A DNA stretch of 32,696 bases, taken from NCBI GenBank assembly GCA_021781915.1, contig JAJXVX010000003.1, positions 1 through 32,696 of the forward strand. Reading direction: 5' to 3'. Positions within the stretch are counted from its first letter, which is position 1, and each line of letters starts with the position of its first letter. The translations under genes and the position numbers were made by a program. The stretch is from a bacterium. GTDB taxonomy: Bacteria > Patescibacteriota > Saccharimonadia > Saccharimonadales > UBA4665. Shown piece after piece: positions 7,877-15,868 of the stretch. The notes below the pieces were generated by a model. The model saw only the letters and a list, made by a program, of their open reading frames with translations, was not told the origin of the DNA and did no database searches.

Positions 7877-9313
7877 ATGAAATTTTTAAAAGACGCTGCT
7901 ATTAACTATGATCTAACCTATAACGATGTATTTTTAATTCCTAGTTACAGTGATGTTGGATCTCGATTCAGCGTTGATTTAACTCCGTCAGATAATATTG
8001 GTACCCATATTCCGATTGTGGTTGCAAATATGAATGCAGTAGCTGGTCGGAGAATGGCTGAAACGGTTGCCAGACGCGGTGGTGTAGCTATCTTGCCCCA
8101 AGATATTCCGTTTGAACGTCTTCAGTCAATGATTAAACAGATTAAAGCCGCCAATCCTATCTATGAAACCCCGATTGTCTTAAAAACTGGTAATCTAGTG
8201 GCCGATGCTCTTAATATAATTAATAAACGAGCTCATGGAGTAGTCCTGATTGTAGACGAAGATAATCATCCAGTTGGTTTAATTACTGAAAAAGAGGCTC
8301 TAGAAGTTGATCGATTTGCTAATTTAGAGACATTTATTAATCCAGCTCTTATATCGTTATCTCAGGACTTAACTGCCAAGGAAATGTTTGAGAAATTGTA
8401 CGAAAATCACATTAACGCTGCACCTGTTATAGATCAAGCCGGCAAATTAGTTGGTATTATGACTCAAAAAAGTGCCCTGAGAGCTAGTTTATATGAGCCG
8501 GCGCTTGGCAAAGACGGTAAGTTGATGGTTGGAGTGGCAGTTGGAGTGAATGGCGACGTTAAATCTAAAGTTGAAAAAGTATTATCTTTTGGAGTAGATG
8601 TATTGGTCATGGATACAGCCCATGGTCATCAGAAAAAAATGATAGAAGCTATCAAAATTGCCCGGTCAATAAGTCAAGACGTTCAGATAGTGGCTGGTAA
8701 TGTTGTGACAGCTCAGGCCACCAACGATTTAATTGATGCTGGGGCTAATATAGTAAAAGTTGGTGTTGGTCCGGGAGCTATGTGTATTACCAGAATGATG
8801 ACGGGAGTAGGTAGACCACAGTTTAGTGCTGTCCTTGAATGTTCGGCTGTCGCTCGGTCCCGTGGTGCAAAAGTTTGGGCTGACGGGGGAATTAAGTATC
8901 CTCGGGATGTTGCCTTAGCGGTGGCAGCCGGCGCCAGTGCGGTTATGATTGGGTCTTGGTTTTCCGGAACTTATGAAAGTGCTGGCGATATTCTGCGAGA
9001 CGAAAGAGGACTATATAAAGAAAATTTTGGTATGGCATCAAAAAGAGCCGTTCAAAATAGAAGCCAAGATAATCACCCTTATGATCGATCATTGAAGGAG
9101 TTTTTTGAAGAAGGAATTTCAAATTCTAAATTATACATCGACGATAAAACCCCAGGAGTAGAAGATATTATTGATCAAATTACTTCAGGTCTTCGAAGTT
9201 CGATGTCTTATGCCGGCGCAACTTCTTTGGAAGATTTTTACGATAAAGCAATCGTTGGAATTCAATCAGCGGCTGGATACGAAGAAGGTAAGGCTGTTAG
9301 TTCTAGTTGGTAG
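7877..9313 (+). CDS. guaB1: IMPDH/GMPR-family protein with CBS domains, GuaB1-like (possibly GMP reductase)
   Basis: NYDLTYNDVFLIPS, VVANMNAVAGRRMAETVARRGG, tandem CBS region, VMDTAHGHQ, GVGPGAMCITRMMTGVGRPQFSAVLEC, GMASKRAV; closer in motif to recalled mycobacterial GuaB1 than to canonical GuaB (GPGSICTTR). Confidence 0.85.
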   Translation: MKFLKDAAINYDLTYNDVFLIPSYSDVGSRFSVDLTPSDNIGTHIPIVVANMNAVAGRRMAETVARRGGVAILPQDIPFERLQSMIKQIKAANPIYETPIVLKTGNLVADALNIINKRAHGVVLIVDEDNHPVGLITEKEALEVDRFANLETFINPALISLSQDLTAKEMFEKLYENHINAAPVIDQAGKLVGIMTQKSALRASLYEPALGKDGKLMVGVAVGVNGDVKSKVEKVLSFGVDVLVMDTAHGHQKKMIEAIKIARSISQDVQIVAGNVVTAQATNDLIDAGANIVKVGVGPGAMCITRMMTGVGRPQFSAVLECSAVARSRGAKVWADGGIKYPRDVALAVAAGASAVMIGSWFSGTYESAGDILRDERGLYKENFGMASKRAVQNRSQDNHPYDRSLKEFFEEGISNSKLYIDDKTPGVEDIIDQITSGLRSSMSYAGATSLEDFYDKAIVGIQSAAGYEEGKAVSSSW

Positions 9314-9324
9314 TAAGAATATAT

Positions 9325-10170
9325 TTAAATCTGTTCCAAGATTTTTTTGCCAATTGTATTTAGAATTAAGATTGTTCCGACTGTTGTTAAGACAAAACCA
9401 ATCACAGCAATTAGCCATAAATTATTTTTTGGATGATCGTGAAAAAAAATAATGCCAAATAAAATAGGGAAAATAGTTTCAAAAGCGATGACTATTGTGT
9501 TGACATATGATGCTCTGGCTTTTTTCAACGCAATCGTGAAAAAAATCATTCCAACGACGCTATAGATAAAGATTGACCAAATTAAAGGACTACCAAAAAC
9601 GCTCAAATAATTTTTACCAAAATGAAGCGCTCGGCCGACTACAGCTATTGCTCCAAAAGATAATCCGGTTATTGAAGCCAAAACGAAAGTTGAATACTTA
9701 GCTAAGTATTTTGTGAAAATAATACCCAGCAAAGTTAAGATTAATGGTGTTATAACCAACCAAAATTCAGTTAGAGTCGATATTTTAGTCGGTCTTTCGG
9801 GGCTGGCGATTGCCGTCAGTAATCCAAGGCCAACAAACATTAATCCAAGCGATAAAATTAATTTAAGCGTCGGTTTGGATTTTAGGATGATCATTTCTAT
9901 CAGGATAGTGAAGATAACACTACAGGCAATAATTGGTTGAACTACAAATAATGGTAATCGATGAACGGCAACCAATGATAATAACCAGGCAATAATATCG
10001 AGTACTACTCCGATTATGTAGTTAAGACTACTCCTTAAATTTAAAAATAAATTTATACCGGATGTTTGCTTGTTGCTTATTCTATCAACAGCAATTTTTT
10101 CTAAAACGACCGCACTACCATTAGACATGGCACTCAAAAAAGCTGATGAAATGGCTATTATTAAAAACAT
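9325..10170 (-). CDS. EamA/DMT-superfamily multi-TM transporter
   Basis: 281 aa, about 9-10 hydrophobic helices; EKIAVDRISN..., VQPIIACSVIFTILIE, VNTIVIAFETIFPILFGIIFF. Confidence 0.7.
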   Translation of the reverse strand: MFLIIAISSAFLSAMSNGSAVVLEKIAVDRISNKQTSGINLFLNLRSSLNYIIGVVLDIIAWLLSLVAVHRLPLFVVQPIIACSVIFTILIEMIILKSKPTLKLILSLGLMFVGLGLLTAIASPERPTKISTLTEFWLVITPLILTLLGIIFTKYLAKYSTFVLASITGLSFGAIAVVGRALHFGKNYLSVFGSPLIWSIFIYSVVGMIFFTIALKKARASYVNTIVIAFETIFPILFGIIFFHDHPKNNLWLIAVIGFVLTTVGTILILNTIGKKILEQI

Positions 10171-10187
10171 CTATATTAAATTTAATC

Positions 10188-13100
10188 CTATAGTGGTGGA
10201 GCATCAAGAGTTTGCAAGCTACCATTGCTGAAAGTTTTTCCACCCCTCAATCTATAGGCAGATGCTGGGTGATAATAGACAGTCGAATAACTAAGTGAAC
10301 TACGATTGCCAAAAACATCGGGGAATGTTGCTGTCTGGGTATCGTCTAGAATGTATGTTACGAACATGTACCTGCCAATATTGGTGGTTGATCCGCAGCC
10401 GTTTGAAGTAAATACGAGAGGTTTAGGTAGACCCAAGAAACTAAGTCCCAAGGGTAATTTAGTCTGACTATTGAATGTTGTGCAGGCGTTGGAGGCAAAT
10501 TCATATCTTACTCTAATTCCACCTGGACCACTTATTCCTCCGAGTCCGGGATTTGTTAGGTTGGTTGTGCAAAGACCACTATTGCAAGCACCACCATTAA
10601 CTAATATTTCGATTGGAGTTGGGTCGTTTGTACTAGATCCAGTAAAATCTAGTAACATTGAATATCTACCTACTCTTGGCAGGGACTGAAGACCAGCATA
10701 TGATACTGTTGATTGAAGTGTTGAGCCTGATATTGTAGCGCCACCAATTTCATAGACATAGCCATTATAGACAACTGATGTTGCCATATATAAACCAGTA
10801 GCTGGTACTGAAGTTTCAGTCCAGTTACCAAGTGTTCCATCAGAATTAATTGGTGCGTATTCGACTCCTGTTGCTGCGGTACTATTAGCACTACCTTCAA
10901 TTTCATAGACATAACCATTGTAGGCCACCGAAGTTGCCATACTATCCCCCAAAGTACCGTTTATTATATTGATTAGACTAGTCGTTGCTGTCCAAGTTCC
11001 GAGCGCTCCGTTTGAACTAATTGGTGCATAATATACTAACGAAGTTGGGTTTGATCCACTATTACCACCAATTTCGTATAAGTATCCATTATATGCAACT
11101 GATGTTGCGTACCAGCCCATAGTCGGCAGACTAGTCGTTGCTGTCCAAGTTCCGAGTGCCCCAGCTGTTCCAGTACACCCTCCAAGACCGCTATTTGTTG
11201 ATGTGCAAATCAAAGCATAATCTACCACCGTATTGCCACCACCTATCTCATAGACATAACCATTGTAGGCCACCGACGTTGCATTTTGAACTGCGGCCGG
11301 CAGACTAGTCGTTGCTGTCCAAGTTCCGAGTGCCCCAGCTGTTCCAGTACACCCTCCAAGACCGCTATTTGTTGATGTGCAAATCAAAGCATAATCCACC
11401 ACTGCGGTTGTAGCAGTGGTATAGCCACCTATCTCATAAACATAACCATTGTAGGCCACCGACGTTGCTGCATCGGTTGCGGCCGGCAGACTAGTCGTTG
11501 CTGTCCAGGTACCCAATGTTCCGTTAGAATTAATTGGCGCATAATCAACCACCGCACTAACAGATCCACTATTTCCACCTATCTCATAGACATAACCATT
11601 GTAGGCCACCGACGTTGCTGCATCGGTTGCGGCCGGCAGACTTGTTGTGGTATTCCAACTACTTAGAGTACCGGGGCCTCCATTGTTGATTTGAGCATAG
11701 TCAACCGTAGCGACGTTTGCTGTAGTATAACCTCCGATTTTGTAGAGAAAACCGCCGTAAACTGCAGATGTGATTACGGCAGTTCCTGTTGGCAGAGCGG
11801 CTGTAGTCGTCCAGGCCCCCAATGTTCCATTCGAATTTATCAGTGCGTATTGAACTACTGCTGTAGAAGCTGTAGTATAGCCCCCAATCTCGTATAAATA
11901 GCCATTATTTACTTGGACTGAATCATAGTCAGTAGCAGTCGGCAGACTAGTCGTTGTGCTCCAAGTTCCAAGTGTCCCAGCCGTACCGGTACACCCTCCG
12001 ACGCCACTATTTAATGTAGTACAGATTAGAGCATAATAGACAGTCGCAATAATTGAAGTTCCATTATATCCACCGACCAAATAAACATAGGTGTTGTTTG
12101 TTGTTGCCGTAGACACGTCGGTCGTGACCGGCAGACTAGTCGTTGTGCTCCAAGTTCCAAGTGTCCCAGCCGTACCGGTACACCCTCCGACGCCACTATT
12201 TAATGTAGTACAGATTAGAGCATAATAGACAGCAGATTGGGTAACAGTCTTATTATGAGATGTAATAGCGCCACCTATCTCATAAACATAGCCATTAGCC
12301 GTAATTGAAGCAGAGTTAAAGGTGGCAGCCGGCAGACTAGTCGTTGTGTTCCAAGTTCCAAGTGTCCCGCCAGTGATTTGGGCGTAGTAAACAACGGCCG
12401 TCGCTGCTGACGTAAGCCCACCTATCTCATAAACATAGCCATTGTATTCGATTGAAGATGACTCAGAAGTCGCGACTGGCAGACTGGTAGTCGCTGTCCA
12501 GGTCCCAATCGCCCCAGCAACTCCGGTACACCCCCCGATGCCACTATTGGCTGTCGTACAAATCAGAGCAGAATCAACAGTCGTAACAGGACTAGTGGAG
12601 GTTGTTTGACCACCTATCTCGAATAGATAACCATTATAGGCTACAGACGTTGCATAAGCTGTAATAGCCGGCAGACTGGTTGTCGCCGTCCAAACTCCCA
12701 AATATCCAACTGGGTTGATGGCTACAGACGTAACAGTTGCGACATTTGTGCCGTTCTGGGTACCGGCTAATTCATAGACATATCCATTTAACACAGCAGA
12801 TGTAGCTCTGGTAACACTAACACCAACACCGTTTGTCGCCGTCCACGCCCCGATTGTTCCGTCAGAATTAATCGGGGCATAATGAGCTGTAGAAGTAATC
12901 AAATAAATGTAACCGTTATAAACTCCACCTGATGCTGATGCATAGGCTGCCGGTAGGGCAGTCGTCGTAATCCACGCCCCAAGCGAACCGTTAGAATTAA
13001 TTGGTACATAATAGACAGTCGTAACACCGGCTGTGCCATTGTTACCACCCATTTCGTAGATGTAGCCGTTATAAACAACCGACGTAGCAAGTTTAGTGGC

Positions 13101-14609
13101 GACCGGCAAACTGGTTGTCGCCGTCCACGCCCCAAGCGTCCCATTGGCATTGACCGGTGCATAGTAAACATTAGCCATAACTGTACCGGTTGAGTCGTTA
13201 CCACCCATTTCGTAGATGTAGCCGTTATAAACAACCGACGTGGCAACGGAAGCGGCTGTCGGTAAACTGGTTGTCGCCGTCCACGCCCCAAGCGTCCCAT
13301 TGGAGTTAACTTGAGCATAGTCGACAACCGTAACTGAAGGTGATCCACTACCGTCATTACCACCAATTTCATAGATGTAGCCGTTATAAACAACCGACGT
13401 GGCGTAGTAAGTACCTAAAGGCAGACTAGTAGTTGGATTCCAAGCTCCAATTGTTCCTGCGCTGATTGTTGCATAATCAACCACTGGGCTTAAGGTTGTA
13501 GTGTAGCCACCAATTTCATAGATGTAGCCGTTGTAAACAACCGTAGTGGCGCTATAGACGGCAGCTGGCAAAGCTGTAGTAGTCGACCAACTACCAGCAC
13601 TCCCACCAGTTAATGAACCTTCCGTAATTTGATTATTGGTTGTATCAATTTGAATGTCACTTTCATTATTACCGAGTTGCCAATTACTGGCCGATACAAC
13701 TACAATGCTTGGGTCAATTGAAAAACTTCCATGGATTTGGTTTAATCTACTGGCAGAAATTGTCACAATATCGCCACTTAAACTAATCTTTAGGTTGTGA
13801 CTAGCTGAAGATACTTTACCGTTGTCTGTAAAAATTTTTAAAGCTGGCAAAACAAAAACTAAATTATTCTTAACAGAATTTTCTCGTGCACTAATAACTG
13901 CCTGCTGGTCAGATAGAGAACCGTAGCTGATATTACCGAACAAAGCAGGATTAGCTGAGTAGATACCTAGATTGCCGCCTGGCATCATTCTAGCCTCTAA
14001 ACTGCTAGGTAGTTTTAATTTAAAACGAAGAACTATGCTGTTTGGGGCTTTTGAGTATACGATATCTTCTTTAGTGCCATTGGCTTTGACGGTATAGATA
14101 AGCTTTGGGCCATTTACTCCGATTGGATAAACTAGGTGGTTTGATACATATTGTCCTGGTAGAGTTTTAAACAAAGGAATCATCGTAAAAGATAAATTAC
14201 TTTTGTTATCATAGGTCGTAATACCACTGTTTATATTGGTTGGTAATTTGACACTAAAAGGTAGCCTGCCATTAGGGTTATAGCCGATTGTTAGATGTCC
14301 TGATTGGTGCCCCATGCCAGGAAATTCCGTGCTAGACTTATTGATTGAAGATTGTCCTAGAATGTATGAAGCTGTTTTTTTGTCGTAGGCAAATTGTTTC
14401 AGTAGGCTTTGATCCGGTGGCCCGACTAGGTTTTGGATACTAGCCGATAACTTATAACTGTTTGAAACAAGTATGTTAAATGTCGCGATTGAACCAGCCA
14501 CAATAACAACAAAAATAATAGACCCGACAATCGTGTAGACTTCTTTGCGTTTTTTAAGAAGTTTAGTTTTTTTAAGTCGAGCTAAAATCTTTGTGTCTAG
14601 TTTGAACAT
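10188..14609 (-). CDS. Giant membrane-anchored Kelch-like repeat protein
   Basis: 1473 aa; N-terminal cytoplasmic basic segment plus TM (VYTIVGSIIFVVIVAGSIATF); 18 units of consensus GTLGTWTATTSLPAATxxATSVxYNGYVYEIGG...; unique C-terminal domain. Confidence 0.9.
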   Translation of the reverse strand: MFKLDTKILARLKKTKLLKKRKEVYTIVGSIIFVVIVAGSIATFNILVSNSYKLSASIQNLVGPPDQSLLKQFAYDKKTASYILGQSSINKSSTEFPGMGHQSGHLTIGYNPNGRLPFSVKLPTNINSGITTYDNKSNLSFTMIPLFKTLPGQYVSNHLVYPIGVNGPKLIYTVKANGTKEDIVYSKAPNSIVLRFKLKLPSSLEARMMPGGNLGIYSANPALFGNISYGSLSDQQAVISARENSVKNNLVFVLPALKIFTDNGKVSSASHNLKISLSGDIVTISASRLNQIHGSFSIDPSIVVVSASNWQLGNNESDIQIDTTNNQITEGSLTGGSAGSWSTTTALPAAVYSATTVVYNGYIYEIGGYTTTLSPVVDYATISAGTIGAWNPTTSLPLGTYYATSVVYNGYIYEIGGNDGSGSPSVTVVDYAQVNSNGTLGAWTATTSLPTAASVATSVVYNGYIYEMGGNDSTGTVMANVYYAPVNANGTLGAWTATTSLPVATKLATSVVYNGYIYEMGGNNGTAGVTTVYYVPINSNGSLGAWITTTALPAAYASASGGVYNGYIYLITSTAHYAPINSDGTIGAWTATNGVGVSVTRATSAVLNGYVYELAGTQNGTNVATVTSVAINPVGYLGVWTATTSLPAITAYATSVAYNGYLFEIGGQTTSTSPVTTVDSALICTTANSGIGGCTGVAGAIGTWTATTSLPVATSESSSIEYNGYVYEIGGLTSAATAVVYYAQITGGTLGTWNTTTSLPAATFNSASITANGYVYEIGGAITSHNKTVTQSAVYYALICTTLNSGVGGCTGTAGTLGTWSTTTSLPVTTDVSTATTNNTYVYLVGGYNGTSIIATVYYALICTTLNSGVGGCTGTAGTLGTWSTTTSLPTATDYDSVQVNNGYLYEIGGYTTASTAVVQYALINSNGTLGAWTTTAALPTGTAVITSAVYGGFLYKIGGYTTANVATVDYAQINNGGPGTLSSWNTTTSLPAATDAATSVAYNGYVYEIGGNSGSVSAVVDYAPINSNGTLGTWTATTSLPAATDAATSVAYNGYVYEIGGYTTATTAVVDYALICTSTNSGLGGCTGTAGALGTWTATTSLPAAVQNATSVAYNGYVYEIGGGNTVVDYALICTSTNSGLGGCTGTAGALGTWTATTSLPTMGWYATSVAYNGYLYEIGGNSGSNPTSLVYYAPISSNGALGTWTATTSLINIINGTLGDSMATSVAYNGYVYEIEGSANSTAATGVEYAPINSDGTLGNWTETSVPATGLYMATSVVYNGYVYEIGGATISGSTLQSTVSYAGLQSLPRVGRYSMLLDFTGSSTNDPTPIEILVNGGACNSGLCTTNLTNPGLGGISGPGGIRVRYEFASNACTTFNSQTKLPLGLSFLGLPKPLVFTSNGCGSTTNIGRYMFVTYILDDTQTATFPDVFGNRSSLSYSTVYYHPASAYRLRGGKTFSNGSLQTLDAPPL
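11124..11222 (-). repeat. Copy A of a 99-bp perfect direct repeat (copy B at 11298-11396)
   Basis: Identical cggcagactagtcgttgctgtccaagttccgagtgccccagctgttcc...caaatcaaagcataatc read at both positions. Confidence 0.9.
11298..11396 (-). repeat. Copy B of the 99-bp perfect direct repeat
   Basis: Identical to 11124-11222; offset 174 bp. Confidence 0.9.
11940..12043 (-). repeat. Copy A of a 104-bp perfect direct repeat (copy B at 12129-12232)
   Basis: Identical cggcagactagtcgttgtgctccaagttccaagtgtcccagccgtacc...gcataatagacag at both positions. Confidence 0.9.
12129..12232 (-). repeat. Copy B of the 104-bp perfect direct repeat
   Basis: Identical to 11940-12043; offset 189 bp. Confidence 0.9.
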
Positions 14610-14620
14610 TCTATCTGAAT

Positions 14621-14646
14621 ATTATAACAATTTAGATTGTTATAAT
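14621..14646. promoter_or_regulatory. Perfect 11-bp inverted repeat ATTATAACAAT-TTAG-ATTGTTATAAT upstream of the Kelch-like gene
   Basis: Direct reading; minus-strand TATAAT (14626-14621) within the IR lies 11 nt before the ATG. Confidence 0.55.
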
Positions 14647-14800
14647 TGTTAATTTTATTAGTTAATTTAAATTTAAAACAGTACTAGTATTATAGCCTAT
14701 TATCCTCTATCTTAGCGAATATTAAGCTCTTGAAGGTAATTAATATTTTTATCGTTTCGATAGCGGTCTAAGGTGTAACTTGATATAATTAAAAATAAGC

Positions 14801-15868
14801 ATGACTTTTTTAGATTTTTTGGGTATTTTCGGCATTGTTTTAGTTTTGTTTGCCTTATATTTCCTGATTAGCCGGAAATCACCGAGCGCACTCTTGATAA
14901 AAGACGATTTAAATCAACTCAACCAGGCTATTAATTCACTCAAAGAAGGTCTTCAAACACAAATTACCGATCGGCTGGATAAAAATGAGGCATCAATGAA
15001 GGAGTCAATGTTTAAACAGTTTTCCGAAAGTTCTAAACTGATTACTCAAGTGACGGAAAAGTTAGTCAAATTAGATGAGACAAATAAACGAGTAGTTGAC
15101 GTGACGACTGAACTAAAGACATTACAGAACGTATTACAAAATCCCAAACAAAGAGGTGTTTTGGGTGAGTATTACCTAGAGACTTTACTGCAGAATGTTC
15201 TACCGCCAAGTCGCTATAAAATGCAGTATAAATTTAAAGATGGTGAGACGGTTGATGCGGTCATCTTTTTAGAAAAAGGTATGATTTTACCAATTGATTC
15301 TAAATTTTCTTTAGAAAACTATAACCGACTAGTTAATCTAACTGATCCGCAAGCAAAAGCCGAAATGGTTAAAAGTTTTAAAAGTGATTTGAAAGCTAGA
15401 ATTGATGAGACATCTAAATATATAAGACCAAATGAAAAAACAATGGACTTTGCTTTTATGTTCATACCAAGTGAAGCAATTTATTATGAATTATTAGTCT
15501 CTCAAGTTGGGTCAAGCGAGTCAAGCAATCGAGATTTACTTGAGTATGCTTTTCGCGATAAACACGTCATCATTGTTTCGCCAACTAGTTTCATGGCTTA
15601 CTTACAAACTGTCATGCAAGGTCTTCGAGCTCTGTCGATTGAGAAACAGGCCAAAGATATAAGTTTGCGTGTCGGTGAACTAGGTAAACATATCGGTAAC
15701 TTCGAGGGGTTTATGCAAAAACTTGGTTCATCTCTTTCAACTACTGTCGGTCATTTCAATAAAGCCCACCATGAGTTAAAGAAAGTCGACAAGGATGTGA
15801 TTAAAATTGCCGGAACTACGTCAGTTATCGAGGACACAGTCATCGATAAACCGGCTATTGAAGACTAA
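14801..15868 (+). CDS. rmuC: DNA recombination protein RmuC
   Basis: N-term TM, coiled coil, then LQNPKQRGVLGEYYLETLLQNVLPPSRYKMQYKFKDGETVDAVIFL...PIDSKFSLENY, EAIYYELL, VSPTSFMAYLQTV. Confidence 0.93.
   Translation: MTFLDFLGIFGIVLVLFALYFLISRKSPSALLIKDDLNQLNQAINSLKEGLQTQITDRLDKNEASMKESMFKQFSESSKLITQVTEKLVKLDETNKRVVDVTTELKTLQNVLQNPKQRGVLGEYYLETLLQNVLPPSRYKMQYKFKDGETVDAVIFLEKGMILPIDSKFSLENYNRLVNLTDPQAKAEMVKSFKSDLKARIDETSKYIRPNEKTMDFAFMFIPSEAIYYELLVSQVGSSESSNRDLLEYAFRDKHVIIVSPTSFMAYLQTVMQGLRALSIEKQAKDISLRVGELGKHIGNFEGFMQKLGSSLSTTVGHFNKAHHELKKVDKDVIKIAGTTSVIEDTVIDKPAIED

Larger units (their letters stand above)
10690..13610 (-). repeat. 18-unit Kelch-like repeat coding array (about 54 aa per unit)
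   Basis: Counted in the translation from GSAGSWSTTTALPAA to ...YMATSVVYNGYVYEIGGATISG. Confidence 0.85.

Noticed and set aside
9171-9452. ORF 9171..9452 (+)
   Set aside because: Out of frame with the conserved GuaB1-like C-terminus and runs into the convergent transporter gene.
10670-13393. ORFs 10670..10918 (-), 12899..13393 (-), 10471..10689 (+) and 11691..11897 (+) inside the Kelch-like gene
   Set aside because: Out-of-frame or antisense shadows of the repetitive 1473-aa ORF; low-complexity translations without domain support.
10690-13610. Repeat array considered as CRISPR or tandem satellite
   Set aside because: Repeats are in-frame coding units of ~150-190 bp with degenerate sequence, not 25-40 bp identical repeats with unique spacers.
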